DNA of 64,000 nucleotides, taken from DAOTXS01 sp034433515 (GTDB taxonomy: Bacteria; Chloroflexota; Anaerolineae; UBA4142). Shown one piece after another: positions 1 to 8,830 of this stretch. The stretch's first letter is position 1. Each line of letters opens with the position of its first letter. A model generated the notes under the pieces. That model saw only the letters and a list, made by a program, of their open reading frames with translations. It did no database searches and was not told where the DNA came from. The stretch spans positions 1 to 64,000 of the forward strand of contig DAOUAL010000004.1 of NCBI GenBank assembly GCA_034433515.1, read 5' to 3'. Position numbers and translations under genes: made by a program.

Positions 1-2
1 CG

Positions 3-449
3 GGTTATAATCCGGCGTGGTCGCCGGAAGGCAATCGCCTGGTGTATGCCGGCTGTCAACCGAACACAGCCCAATGTGGCTTGTTCGTGTACGATCTGCG
101 ATCCAAGGCGCTGACGATGATTACGCGCGATGCTGGCGGCTTGCCCCAATGGTCGCCGCGCGCTGATCGCATTGTTTATCAGGCGAGCGACGGCAAGGGA
201 CACATCGCCGTCTTTGCCATCAACGCCGATGGTTCGGGCGGCAAACAATTGACCTTTAGCAAAGGCAACGATGGTCAGCCCACGTGGTCAAGCGATGGAA
301 ATTTTATTTTCTGGCGGTCGGATCAGAATGGCACCGGTTGGGCAATCTATGCGATGAACGCCGATGGAACGAATCCGCGTTTGCTCATCAAGTCCGCCCC
401 GCCCGATGGCAATTTGTGGGCACGTGAGTCGTTGAGCGCAAGTCCTTGA
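3..449 (+). CDS. C-terminal part of a WD40-like (PD40/TolB-type) beta-propeller protein, 5' end outside the window
   Basis: The reading frame is open from the window edge and ends at TGA 447-449, so only the last ~148 residues are present. At least three beta-propeller blades are visible from the repeated motif WSPEG, WSPRAD and WSSDG, each followed by a hydrophobic strand, and by the phrases INADGSG and MNADGTN, which are typical of PD40/TolB-type repeats. Such blades usually bind proteins or glycans in the envelope or form the sensor domain of kinases; the exact function cannot be read from this fragment. It lies directly upstream of a Ser/Thr kinase gene but is separated from it by a strong hairpin, so the two are probably not one transcript. 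Confidence 0.75.
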   Translation, partial: GYNPAWSPEGNRLVYAGCQPNTAQCGLFVYDLRSKALTMITRDAGGLPQWSPRADRIVYQASDGKGHIAVFAINADGSGGKQLTFSKGNDGQPTWSSDGNFIFWRSDQNGTGWAIYAMNADGTNPRLLIKSAPPDGNLWARESLSASP

Positions 450-465
450 CAGCAGCAACAAGTAG

Positions 466-520
466 CAAATCAGCGCGATTTCGGTTATAATATTTCCGAA
501 CGCGCTGATTTGATTTTTCC
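466..520 (+). terminator. Intrinsic-terminator-like hairpin with TATAAT in its loop
   Basis: A 12-bp stem (CAAATCAGCGCG, 466-477, with CGCGCTGATTTG, 501-512) is extended by a 5-bp stem TTCGG/CCGAA after a 2-nt bulge. It is followed by ATTTTT. The hairpin starts 17 nt after the stop of the beta-propeller gene and ends about 25 nt before the kinase start. Its loop contains TATAAT at 486-491, so the same DNA could serve as the -10 box of the kinase promoter. Confidence 0.7.
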
Positions 521-537
521 CATCAAAGGATTCGCCT

Positions 538-2160
538 ATGTCGTTTTCGCCGGGTGAAACGATTGGACCCTATCGCATCATCGAGCCGCTGGGACAAGGC
601 GGGATGGCAACAGTGTACAAAGCGTACCACGCCGCCCTTGACCGTTATGTAGCACTCAAGGCATTGCACCCTGCCTTCAAAGAGGATCCCAATTTCATCG
701 CACGTTTTAATCGCGAAGCACGCATCGTGGCAAAACTCGATCATCCGAACATTGTGCCCATCTACGATTTCGCCGAACATCAAGGCACCCCGTACCTCGT
801 GATGCGTTACATCGAAGGCAAGACGCTCAAGACCTTTTTGCGCGAAGGGGCTTTACCCGTTGCGCGCGTTCTAGAGCTTATCCGACCGGTGACAGCCGGT
901 TTGGCATACGCGCATGCGCAAGGTATCTTGCATCGCGATCTCAAGCCCTCGAATATTATGATTGCCAACGATGGACATGTGTACCTCACCGATTTTGGAC
1001 TAGCACGCATCGCCCAAGCCAGCGAATCCACCCTCTCGCAAGATATGCTGATTGGCACGCCACAGTACATTTCGCCGGAACAAGCGCGGGGCGTACCCGC
1101 CACGGAACAAAGCGATATTTATTCGCTCGGCGTTGTATTGTTCGAGATGCTCACCGGACGTGTACCATTCAGCGCCGACACACCGTATGCCGTGATTCAC
1201 GATCATATTTTTACGCCCTTGCCCCTCCCCACCACGATCAATCCCAACCTTTCGCCAGAGATCGAACGTGTTTTGCTCAAAGCACTTGCCAAAGATGCCA
1301 ACGCACGCTACGCGAGCCCGGTCGAGTTGCTGAATGCTTTGGAGCAAGCGGCACAACCGAGTGCGCCGGTGCCGGCACCCTCGGTTACACCTAGCGCCAG
1401 TCCAACTGCGGCGTCAGCCCCGGCACCCGCTCAACCCAAACGTGGTATCCATCGCGTCGCTTGGGCTGTGATTGGTGTGCTGGCTCTATTGGTGTTGATG
1501 TGTAGCGCCGTTGTTGTCATTCAGCGATTACCGGCATTTCAACAAGCCGAAAGTGTTCGCGTGGCGCGTGAGAAGGTGAATACCAACCCTCAAGACCCCG
1601 TTGCCCATCTTCAACTTGCCGAAGCCCTGGCGCAACAGAAAAATTTCGATGCCGCCTTGGCGGAATATGATCAAGCGATTAAACTCAATCCCAAAGCAGT
1701 AGCGCCTTATTTGCGCGCCGGCAATTTGGCAGACAAGACCGGCAACCCAGAACGCGCCATCAAGTACTATCGCGCCGGCTTGGAGGCGCTCCCGAATGAT
1801 GAATCTCTGACGTTCAAACTTGCCGATGTGTATCTTGAACAAAAGCAATACGACGATGCCCGGCTCTTGATCGAAAACCTTTTGCGTACCGATGCTGGTA
1901 ATGCACAAGCCCTCTGGCGTTTGGGTGAGATTGAGCGCGCGCAAGGCAAACTCGCGGACGCTCTCCGCGATTACACGCGCGCCGTGGCGATTGATCCAAA
2001 CTTGCCGCAAGCGCATTACGGCTTGGGAATGCTTGCGCTCAATCGGGGCGCCTACGACGAAGCACGCCGCCAATTTCAAATCGTCATCAATAACCCAGAT
2101 ACGCCGCCCGAACTCAAAGAAGAAGCTAACAAACAACTCAAGCAGTTGAGCGGAAAGTAA
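538..2160 (+). CDS. Membrane-anchored Ser/Thr protein kinase with C-terminal TPR repeats (PknB-like)
   Basis: The N-terminal kinase domain (about residues 12-270) phosphorylates Ser/Thr on partner proteins. All key motifs are present: glycine loop GQGGMATVYKA, VALKAL with the ATP-binding Lys, catalytic HRDLKPSN, DFGLA and GTPQYISPEQ. A Pro/Ala-rich linker (about 275-300) leads to one hydrophobic membrane segment (about 305-330, WAVIGVLALLVLMCSAVVV). The remaining ~200 residues hold about five TPR units (for example PVAHLQLAEALAQQKNFDAA), presumably outside the membrane and used to bind proteins. PknB-type kinases often carry PASTA or WD40 sensors instead, so the TPR tail is a variant. The start ATG follows the hairpin at 466-520; the cyclase gene follows 8 nt after the stop, suggesting a signalling operon. 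Confidence 0.93.
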   Translation: MSFSPGETIGPYRIIEPLGQGGMATVYKAYHAALDRYVALKALHPAFKEDPNFIARFNREARIVAKLDHPNIVPIYDFAEHQGTPYLVMRYIEGKTLKTFLREGALPVARVLELIRPVTAGLAYAHAQGILHRDLKPSNIMIANDGHVYLTDFGLARIAQASESTLSQDMLIGTPQYISPEQARGVPATEQSDIYSLGVVLFEMLTGRVPFSADTPYAVIHDHIFTPLPLPTTINPNLSPEIERVLLKALAKDANARYASPVELLNALEQAAQPSAPVPAPSVTPSASPTAASAPAPAQPKRGIHRVAWAVIGVLALLVLMCSAVVVIQRLPAFQQAESVRVAREKVNTNPQDPVAHLQLAEALAQQKNFDAALAEYDQAIKLNPKAVAPYLRAGNLADKTGNPERAIKYYRAGLEALPNDESLTFKLADVYLEQKQYDDARLLIENLLRTDAGNAQALWRLGEIERAQGKLADALRDYTRAVAIDPNLPQAHYGLGMLALNRGAYDEARRQFQIVINNPDTPPELKEEANKQLKQLSGK

Positions 2161-2168
2161 ACGTCCTC

Positions 2169-3899
2169 ATGCCTGATCTCACTCATTCCACCATCGAACG
2201 CACCCGGCACGACATTTCAGAATTGCGTCGCGGCTTGAGCGAACTCGCGCTTTGGCTGGAAACGCAACCCCTGTCCATCCCACACGCCACCGCAATCCAC
2301 GAACGGATTGCCAAACTGGGCGAATTTTTGGAACGTTTGAACGCCGCGCTGGAACAACAAGAAAAAGAACGTGCGCAACTCGTCGGTTTGTTCCAAGTGA
2401 GCCGGGCGGTCAACTCGTCGCTGGAACTCGATCAAGTCCTCAACCGGGCAATGGACATTATCATCCAAGTGACCCGCGCCGAGCGCGGCTTTTTGATGCT
2501 GGTGGACGACCAAGGCGAATTGGAATTTCAAGTAGCGCGCAATATGGAACGCTCCACCATCGCCGCGCCGGCGTTCCAAGTCAGCCGAAGCATTGTTGCC
2601 CAAGTGGCGCAAAGCGGTGAGCCGGTCTTGACCACCAATGCCTTGCTCGATCCGCGCTTTTCCGATCAAGATAGCGTGGTCAGTCTCAATCTCCGTTCGA
2701 TCTTGTGCACCCCGCTCAAAGCGCGTGAGCGTGTGATTGGCGTGGTGTACGTGGACAATCGTTTGCGCGCGGGAATGTTTCAGCCCGCCGATCTTGAGGC
2801 GTTGCGCGCCTTTGCCGATCAAGCCGCGATTGCGATTGAGAACGCGCGCCTCTTTGAAAGCATCCGTCAAAAAGTCAACGAGATTAGCGCACTCAAAACC
2901 TTTCAAGACAATATTTTTGCTTCCATCGCCTCCGGCGTGATTGCCACCGATCTGGAGGATCGCATCACCGCGTTCAATCGCGCCGCGGAAACCATCTTTG
3001 CCATTCCGGCGGAGCAATCGCTGGGACAATCCTATCGCACCGCGCTCGCGCCGCTGCAAACCACCACACTGGCACCTTTGATCGAACAAGTGAAGCAAGC
3101 CCAGCGACGCCGCGTTGCCACCGAAATCGAATCATACATCGCGAATCGCGGTACCGTGCATCTTCGTCTAAACCTCTCCACGATCAAAGATACCAGCGGG
3201 AACCCGGAAGGCGTCGCCATCGTCGTGGACGATGTAACCGAAATGCGTCAACTGCAAGCTACCCGCGAAATGTTTCGGCGCTATGTCGCGCCGGCAGTCG
3301 TGGATCGTTTGACGAGCAATCCGGATTTGCTGAAACTCGGTGGCACGCGCCAAGTGATCACCATTTTGTTTGCCGATATTCGCGGCTTTACACACTTCAG
3401 CGAACCACTTCCGCCAGAAGAACTCGTGGACATTTTGAATCAGTACCTCGCTGTTGCCGCCGAAGCGATTCTGGACGAAGAAGGCACGCTGGATAAATTT
3501 ATGGGCGATGCGGTGATGGCAATTTTCAACGCGCCGCTCCCCCAAGCCGACCACGCCTTGCGTGCCGCGCGCGCTGCCTTAGCGATGCAACGCGCCGTCG
3601 TTTCATTGCACGAAAAACTGCCAGCCCAATTGCGATTGCAATACGGCATCGGCATTCACACCGGCGATGCGGTGGTGGGCAATGTGGGCACAGAACAACA
3701 AATGAATTTTACGGCGATTGGTGATGCCGTGAATCTGGCTAAACGCTTGCAAGAGAACGCGGCGGGGGGCCAAGTGTTGCTGAGCCAGCAAGCATACGCC
3801 CAAATCCGCAAATCCGTGAATGCAAAAAAATTAGCCCCGCTTCAAGTCAAAGGACGTCAAGCCTTGACCCAAGTTTGGGAATTGGAAGGAATCAAATAA
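2169..3899 (+). CDS. GAF-PAS class III adenylate/guanylate cyclase
   Basis: A 576-residue soluble sensor cyclase. A short coiled-coil start (about 1-65) is followed by a GAF domain (about 70-215), a PAS domain (about 235-355, starting FQDNIFASIASGVIATD) and a class III cyclase catalytic domain (about 375-560). The catalytic part shows the two metal-binding Asp motifs FADIRGF and DKFMGDAVMAIF and the transition-state motif GDAVNLAKRL. The Lys in DKFMGD together with Thr in FTAIGD is the pattern of class IIIb adenylate cyclases, so cAMP is the likelier product; guanylate cyclase activity is not excluded. It starts 8 nt after the kinase gene and is followed 3 nt later by the RNase Z gene, which argues for co-transcription. 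Confidence 0.92.
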   Translation: MPDLTHSTIERTRHDISELRRGLSELALWLETQPLSIPHATAIHERIAKLGEFLERLNAALEQQEKERAQLVGLFQVSRAVNSSLELDQVLNRAMDIIIQVTRAERGFLMLVDDQGELEFQVARNMERSTIAAPAFQVSRSIVAQVAQSGEPVLTTNALLDPRFSDQDSVVSLNLRSILCTPLKARERVIGVVYVDNRLRAGMFQPADLEALRAFADQAAIAIENARLFESIRQKVNEISALKTFQDNIFASIASGVIATDLEDRITAFNRAAETIFAIPAEQSLGQSYRTALAPLQTTTLAPLIEQVKQAQRRRVATEIESYIANRGTVHLRLNLSTIKDTSGNPEGVAIVVDDVTEMRQLQATREMFRRYVAPAVVDRLTSNPDLLKLGGTRQVITILFADIRGFTHFSEPLPPEELVDILNQYLAVAAEAILDEEGTLDKFMGDAVMAIFNAPLPQADHALRAARAALAMQRAVVSLHEKLPAQLRLQYGIGIHTGDAVVGNVGTEQQMNFTAIGDAVNLAKRLQENAAGGQVLLSQQAYAQIRKSVNAKKLAPLQVKGRQALTQVWELEGIK

Positions 3900-3902
3900 T
3901 TC

Positions 3903-4820
3903 ATGTTTGAACTCTGCTTCTTGGGCACGTCCGCTTCGGCGCCCAGCGTGGAACGCAATATGACTTCGACGTTGCTGATCCACGAAGGTCAACGTTTTCT
4001 CCTCGATTGCGCGGAAGGGACGCAACGCCAAATTCTGACGAGTGGTCTTGGTTTCAAAGAACTGCGCCGCATTTTTCTCACCCACGGTCATCTCGATCAC
4101 ATTCTGGGATTGGGCGGCATCGTTTCGACGTTTGGGCGGTGGGAAGCGATCAATCAAATCGAAATTTACGGCGGGCGTTGGGCCATTGACCGCGTGCGCG
4201 ATTTGATGAAGGTGGTCTTGCGCGGTAAAGAAGTCGAAATGGAGATCGAGTACATCGAATTGAAACCCGGCTTGGTATTATCGGAAAAGAATCTTGAGGT
4301 GTACGCGTTTCCGGTGATTCATCGCGGGAGTGGCTGTTTTGGTTTTGTGTTTCAGGAAAAGACCAAGCGCCCCTTCTTGGTGGAGCAGGCGGAGCAACTC
4401 GGCGTGCCGGCAGGACCCGAACGCAAACGACTGGTCGCCGGCGAAACGATCACGCTTGCCGATGGGCGCATCATTCACCCGGACGATGTGTTGGGTGAGC
4501 CGGTGCCGGGCACGAAGCTCGTTTACGTGGGCGACATTGCGCGCACCAACGAAGTGGTGGAGCCGGCGCGCAACGCCGATGCGTTGGTAATGGAAGCGAC
4601 GTACATCATGGACGAGGTGGAGACCGCGCGCAAGTTTGGGCACATTACCGCCGCCGAGTCCGCCGCCTGCGCGCGTGATGCGAATGTCAAACAACTCTAC
4701 CTCACGCACATCTCGCGGCGATATTCCGGCGCGGTGATCGAAGCGGAAGCGCGCGCGATTTTTCCAAATGTGATGGTGGCAAATGATTTGGATCGCGTGA
4801 TCGTGAAACGGGAGAGGTAA
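3903..4820 (+). CDS. rnz: Ribonuclease Z (tRNA 3' endonuclease)
   Basis: A 305-residue metallo-beta-lactamase-fold nuclease that removes 3' trailers from tRNA precursors lacking an encoded CCA. The start LGTSASAPSVERNMTS, the zinc motif THGHLDHILGLGG (HxHxDH), GDIARTN with a ligand Asp and the C-terminal LTHISRRY with a ligand His all fit RNase Z, as does the length. An insertion-like arm around residues 150-190 carries basic residues as in the exosite of the family. It is the last gene of the rightward run and converges with the methyltransferase gene only 9 nt away, with no clear terminator between them. Confidence 0.93.
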   Translation: MFELCFLGTSASAPSVERNMTSTLLIHEGQRFLLDCAEGTQRQILTSGLGFKELRRIFLTHGHLDHILGLGGIVSTFGRWEAINQIEIYGGRWAIDRVRDLMKVVLRGKEVEMEIEYIELKPGLVLSEKNLEVYAFPVIHRGSGCFGFVFQEKTKRPFLVEQAEQLGVPAGPERKRLVAGETITLADGRIIHPDDVLGEPVPGTKLVYVGDIARTNEVVEPARNADALVMEATYIMDEVETARKFGHITAAESAACARDANVKQLYLTHISRRYSGAVIEAEARAIFPNVMVANDLDRVIVKRER

Positions 4821-4829
4821 GCCCTTTGT

Positions 4830-5693
4830 TTAGGGTACCCGTCCCACCACATCGAGTTGATGTGCGATGTACACCAACGCACCCTCTTCGATCTGCCGAT
4901 GCCGACACGCAATCCAATCGCGCAAACGATGCTGATCAAGTTCCTCGCAATGTTCCAACGCCGCGCGCATCATCTCAACGATCACGTGTAAAAAGTACGC
5001 CTCATCGTGTAGATAACCGTGCGCGCCGGCAAACACCACCCAATCCGAACTCCCCGCCTCGATAATCTCTGCCCCACACTCACGCAACCATTGAAACAAA
5101 TGCCGGCCGGTGCGGCTATCGCCGGAACGCACACCGTTGGTGATGCGCTCGTCCATCGTGCGATGATACGCGCGTTCAATCAACGCATCGAATGCCGGGT
5201 CAATCGCTGGCTCAAAAATCGTGGCACCGTCAAAGTTGATCGTGAAATAAAACAAGCCGCCGCGTTCAAGCAACGCAAAAAGTTGAGGCAATGCGCGCGG
5301 CCCATCCAGCAGATCGAGAAACGCATTAGCGATCAACACATCCCACGTCTGTTCTCCTCGCCTACACACGCAAAAATCAAACACATCACTCACGTGCGCT
5401 TGTACATCAATGCCAGGGACGTTGGGGACGCGCCGCTTTAATTCAGCAATGTTCCCGGGATCAATATCCAATGCCGTGTACGTCGCGTGCGTCAACACCC
5501 CGCGCTCGATCAAGCGTTCGAGCATTGTGCCGATGCCCGCACCCACTTCGATCACGCGCAAAGGTCGCGTCTGCGATTGCGCCGGCAACGCGCGACAGAG
5601 TGCATCCCACACATTCCGATTCAGCGCGCGGTCGTCCACCGTTTTCTTGGCGGCAAGATAGCGAATGAAATTGCATTCAAAGGTCATCGGCAT
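4830..5693 (-). CDS. Class I SAM-dependent methyltransferase (last gene of the GTP-cyclohydrolase operon)
   Basis: A 287-residue Rossmann-fold methyltransferase. The SAM-binding motif I is VIEVGAGIGTMLERL (about residue 47), the acidic residue after strand 2 is in YTALDIDP, and motif IV is IANAFLDLLD. The substrate is unknown. It is the last gene of the eight-gene operon that begins at 10803. A second ATG at 5687 would give the classical ATGA overlap with the stop of the glycosyltransferase gene; the ATG at 5693 is the longer choice, and neither has a strong ribosome binding site, which fits translational coupling. Context suggests it methylates a small molecule made by the neighbouring enzymes, but a generic role is possible. 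Confidence 0.85.
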   Translation of the reverse strand: MPMTFECNFIRYLAAKKTVDDRALNRNVWDALCRALPAQSQTRPLRVIEVGAGIGTMLERLIERGVLTHATYTALDIDPGNIAELKRRVPNVPGIDVQAHVSDVFDFCVCRRGEQTWDVLIANAFLDLLDGPRALPQLFALLERGGLFYFTINFDGATIFEPAIDPAFDALIERAYHRTMDERITNGVRSGDSRTGRHLFQWLRECGAEIIEAGSSDWVVFAGAHGYLHDEAYFLHVIVEMMRAALEHCEELDQHRLRDWIACRHRQIEEGALVYIAHQLDVVGRVP

Positions 5694-6751
5694 AACTCAA
5701 GCAAATGATTCCGAATCTGGGTCAATGTAGTATCCCAACGCGGGTGCGCTAGAAAACGTTCGCGTGCGGCTACACTCATTTGCGCCAACTGTTCCCGGTC
5801 GCGCGCTAACTGTTCGATGCGCGCGGCAAGCATTGCCGCATCGTTCGGCGCGACGAGAAAACCGTTCACACCATCAGCGATGATTTCGCGCGCCGCGCCC
5901 GCCGTGGTCGCGATGGCAGGCAAACCAAAACTCATCGCTTCGAGATAGACAATCCCATAGCCCTCGTACGTGGAGGGCACCACAAGCAACTGACTCTGGG
6001 CAAGCACCTTGGCAAGTGCATCATCTTGAAGCGTGCCCACCAGTTGCCCATTTTTCAAATGGCGCGCCAAGATTTTTCGAGTGTATGGCGGGTCCACATT
6101 TGGATTGCCCACGACAACAAGTTGCCACATTTCCGCCGGCAAACGCGCGAGCGCATCGAGCAAGGTGTGCAGTCCTTTGCGTGGAATGAGATTGCCAACA
6201 AAAACGAGGCGGAGCGCGCCGGGTTCCCGCGCACGCTGGCGGATGCTTGCCGCATCAATATGCGGATCGAAACGATCACCCGCCGGATAGGCAATGACTG
6301 AGTTTGCCGGCGCGCGTCCCAGCATGGCACTCACCGCTTGACGCGTCGTTTGGCTGTTGAAAACGAATCCGCCCACACTGGCGAGATACTGTTGCTCGAT
6401 CCAACGATAAAAAAATTTCTGCCACGCCGGGTGTGCTTCGGAGGAACGGAGATGATGCACAATCGAAAGAATCGAATAGCGTACCTGTGGGCGCAGGCGA
6501 CGATTGAGGAAAAACAAGGAAGGATGATTCAATTCGTCTTGTAGTAACACATCAACGCACGCTTGACGCAAATGTCGGAATAGATCAGCGGAAAAATTAT
6601 CGAACAGATGCGCGGCATAGTGGCGTTGCGGAATCGAAACAATTTCTACCTCGTCGCCAGCCCGCCGCAAATGCTCGACCAGTTTACGGTCATAGAGGTA
6701 GCCGCCGGAAACGGTGTCGAGTGTATTGTAGATGACCAGACCAACGCGCAT
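5684..6751 (-). CDS. Glycosyltransferase family 4
   Basis: A 355-residue GT-B glycosyltransferase that moves a sugar from a nucleotide sugar to an unknown acceptor. The N-terminal half starts MRVGLVIYNTLDTVSGGYLYD, with the GG loop typical of GT4. The donor-binding half has FVGNLIPRKGLHTLLDAL and the EGYGIVYLEAMSFGLPAIAT motif, with Glu residues seven apart. The start at 6751 is chosen because the family begins here and because it lies 1 nt after the stop of the upstream gene; an open frame continues upstream but runs through that gene. Its place in the pterin-like operon suggests that it glycosylates the operon's product. Confidence 0.9.
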   Translation of the reverse strand: MRVGLVIYNTLDTVSGGYLYDRKLVEHLRRAGDEVEIVSIPQRHYAAHLFDNFSADLFRHLRQACVDVLLQDELNHPSLFFLNRRLRPQVRYSILSIVHHLRSSEAHPAWQKFFYRWIEQQYLASVGGFVFNSQTTRQAVSAMLGRAPANSVIAYPAGDRFDPHIDAASIRQRAREPGALRLVFVGNLIPRKGLHTLLDALARLPAEMWQLVVVGNPNVDPPYTRKILARHLKNGQLVGTLQDDALAKVLAQSQLLVVPSTYEGYGIVYLEAMSFGLPAIATTAGAAREIIADGVNGFLVAPNDAAMLAARIEQLARDREQLAQMSVAARERFLAHPRWDTTLTQIRNHLLELCR

Positions 6752-6752
6752 C

Positions 6753-7133
6753 TCACGCGATCCTCGTTTCGTACGCCGACCACGCGATTTCGTTTTCCCA
6801 AATTTGCACACGAATGCGCGCCAGATTCGTCGCATGAATGCGTTTGACAAACGCATCGCAAACAATGCGCGCCAAATGCTCGATGCTGGGATTGAGTCCG
6901 GCAAATTCCGGCAAATCGTTCAAGGTCTGATCACGTAGATAAGCGCACACGTCATCGAGCGCGCGTGTAAGGTCCACAATGTCCACTAGATAACCGTGCT
7001 GGTCGAGCGTTTCACCCATCAATTGAATTTCAACGCGATAATGATGCGAATGTTTTTGATTCTCTGCACCCCAATCTCCGCCAATGAGAAAATGTTGCGC
7101 GATGAAATCACGTTTGACTGCGGTGGTGTACAT
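6753..7133 (-). CDS. 6-pyruvoyl-tetrahydropterin synthase / QueD superfamily protein lacking the usual catalytic Cys
   Basis: A 126-residue T-fold protein. Zinc ligands are visible as FIAQHF and HSHHYRV near residues 14 and 30. QueD and true PTPS carry a catalytic Cys in the pattern CxxxHGH; here that position is Glu (ENQKHSHH), so the protein is unlikely to be a standard QueD. PTPS paralogues with Glu in or near this site are known to act in folate biosynthesis in some bacteria, but the spacing here is not exactly theirs. The conserved ELAR-type region LNPSIEHLARIV and the C-terminal IWENEIAWSAY (Glu ligand of the pterin ring) are present, so a pterin- or pyrimidine-like substrate is likely. 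GAGAGGC precedes the start. It sits between the zinc dehydrogenase and glycosyltransferase genes. Confidence 0.85.
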   Translation of the reverse strand: MYTTAVKRDFIAQHFLIGGDWGAENQKHSHHYRVEIQLMGETLDQHGYLVDIVDLTRALDDVCAYLRDQTLNDLPEFAGLNPSIEHLARIVCDAFVKRIHATNLARIRVQIWENEIAWSAYETRIA

Positions 7134-7142
7134 TTTTGCCTC

Positions 7143-8159
7143 TCATTCATATTTCAACAAAACCTGCAATGCTTGTTCCGGCTGTTGATCTAGCAACTCG
7201 TATGCGCGCGCCGCATCGGCAACCGGAAATCGGTGCGTGATCAATTGGTGCAGCGACAAACGTGCCAGCATCCCCCACGCGACATTCATTCGGCGCGCCT
7301 TGTTCCAGCGCGCCGAAAAATTCGAGGCGAGCGTACTGACCTGACTGCTGATGAGGCGCAAACGACGGCGATGAAACTTGCCGCCCAAATCAATCGGCGC
7401 ACGTTTCTGTCCATACCACGATCCAATCACGATGCGGCTCTCAAAGCCAGCCAGTTCGATTGCCAGATTCAACGCTTCCGGATTGCCGGTGAGTTCGTAG
7501 ACTAGGTCGGCACCCTCTGCGCGCAAGATCATTTGAGCACGTTGGATCGCTTGAGCATCGGTGGGATCAAAAACCTCCGTTGCGCCTAGCGCACGCGATT
7601 GTTCACGCCGCAACGCATATTGATCGAACGTGAGAAGATGCGCGAGTGGCATTTGCGCAAGTAGCGCAGTCGTGAGCAAACCCACGATGCCCTGTCCCAG
7701 CACAATGACGTTTTCGCCGATGATAGGCGCGCCGTCCATTACCAAGTTCACCGCCGTTTCCAGATTCGGCAGAAAGGCGGCTTGCACCGGCGAAATATTT
7801 TCGGGAATCGGAATCAACTCATCCACCCGCGCGATGAAATGGCTGACGTGCGGTTGAAATGAAAAGACGAGTCGGTTGTGCCACTCGTCTTGAACTTGGG
7901 CGCCGATTTCGATGACGCGTCCCACACACGCATAGCCGTACTGCACAGGATAACGCATGGTGCCGGCAAGTGCAGCAATCGTCACATCCACCGCCAGGTC
8001 AGCCGGGACCTGACCGCGATAGAAAAGCAATTCCGTGCCGGCACTGATTGCCGAGACAATCGTCTGCACCAAAATCTGATCGGGCGTGAGAGCGGGAAGA
8101 GGTTCCTCGCGTACCGAAATACAAAAGGGTTTTTCGAACCACACGCCGCGCCGTTGCAT
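7143..8159 (-). CDS. Medium-chain (zinc-binding type) dehydrogenase of the GTP-cyclohydrolase operon
   Basis: A 338-residue MDR-family oxidoreductase. The N-terminal GroES-like fold shows SAISAGTELLFYRGQVP and GYACVGRVIEIG; the Rossmann half shows VIVLGQGIVGLLTT and YELTGNPEALNLAI. The usual first zinc-ligand Cys and the four-Cys structural zinc loop are not seen, so it may be a zinc-free reductase resembling BchC-like members. The start at 8159 creates a TGATG one-base overlap with the upstream reductase gene; an in-frame ATG at 8174 is less likely. Substrate unknown; the context suggests oxidation or reduction of a sugar or side chain of a GTP-derived intermediate. Confidence 0.85.
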   Translation of the reverse strand: MQRRGVWFEKPFCISVREEPLPALTPDQILVQTIVSAISAGTELLFYRGQVPADLAVDVTIAALAGTMRYPVQYGYACVGRVIEIGAQVQDEWHNRLVFSFQPHVSHFIARVDELIPIPENISPVQAAFLPNLETAVNLVMDGAPIIGENVIVLGQGIVGLLTTALLAQMPLAHLLTFDQYALRREQSRALGATEVFDPTDAQAIQRAQMILRAEGADLVYELTGNPEALNLAIELAGFESRIVIGSWYGQKRAPIDLGGKFHRRRLRLISSQVSTLASNFSARWNKARRMNVAWGMLARLSLHQLITHRFPVADAARAYELLDQQPEQALQVLLKYE

Positions 8160-8830
8160 CACGCACCATTCCAATCAATTTCACCCGCCACCACCCAGTC
8201 TTCGCCGATTTGGCGGATGGCGGCGTGATGCAAGCGCGGAAAAAATTCCGATTGTGAGACCAACTCGTTGATGCCACGTACACCGCCAACCAGTGTCGGC
8301 GCAATTGTGATGATGAGCCGATTGACCAAACGAGCGCGCAGAAAACTAGTAATCACGCGCGCCCCACCTTCGACCATCAAAGTTCGGATACCCGCGTTGC
8401 CCAGATAATCGAGCAGCGCCTTCAAATTGATTCCATCCTGGCTTGCCGGCAAACGAACCACCTGCGCGCCGACGGCTTCCAGCGCACGCTGATTCGCCAT
8501 CGGCGTAGAATCGGTCGCAACGATCAGCGTGCGCCGTGCCGCATCAATACAGCGTGCCGTCGTGGGACAACGCAACTGGCTATCCAAAATAATCGGTCGT
8601 GGGTCGGGTCCGCGAACATAGCGTACATTCAATTGCGGATCATCTACCAACACGGTTCCAATGCCAACCAGAATTGCATCGTGACTTGCACGAAGTTGAT
8701 GTGTGAATTGCTTGGACTCGGTGCCGCTCAACGCCAGCGGAACGCCGGGACGCGCCGCAATCGAACCGTCAAGGCTTTGCGCGTAGGTTAGCGTTACAAA
8801 CGGATGACGGCGCAAGTTAGTGATCACCAT
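8159..8830 (-). CDS. RibD C-terminal-type pyrimidine reductase (dihydrofolate reductase-like fold)
   Basis: A 223-residue stand-alone reductase. The family reduces the ribosyl group of the GTP cyclohydrolase II product to a ribitol using NADPH. Visible motifs are TLTYAQSLDGSIA, VGIGTVLVDDPQLNVR, DSQLRCP and VEGGARVITSFL, followed by the C-terminal PTLVGG. The deaminase domain of bacterial RibD is absent, as in archaeal and fungal enzymes. The start at 8830 is preferred because it gives the canonical family start with a short overlap (14 nt) into the cyclohydrolase gene; an upstream ATG at 8857 is possible. It lies directly after the cyclohydrolase II gene, so both probably act in sequence. 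Confidence 0.9.
   Translation of the reverse strand: MVITNLRRHPFVTLTYAQSLDGSIAARPGVPLALSGTESKQFTHQLRASHDAILVGIGTVLVDDPQLNVRYVRGPDPRPIILDSQLRCPTTARCIDAARRTLIVATDSTPMANQRALEAVGAQVVRLPASQDGINLKALLDYLGNAGIRTLMVEGGARVITSFLRARLVNRLIITIAPTLVGGVRGINELVSQSEFFPRLHHAAIRQIGEDWVVAGEIDWNGA

Noticed and set aside
446..451. TTGACA as the -35 box of the kinase gene
   Set aside because: It is 34 nt from the TATAAT at 486-491, too far for a pair, and overlaps the stop codon of the upstream gene.
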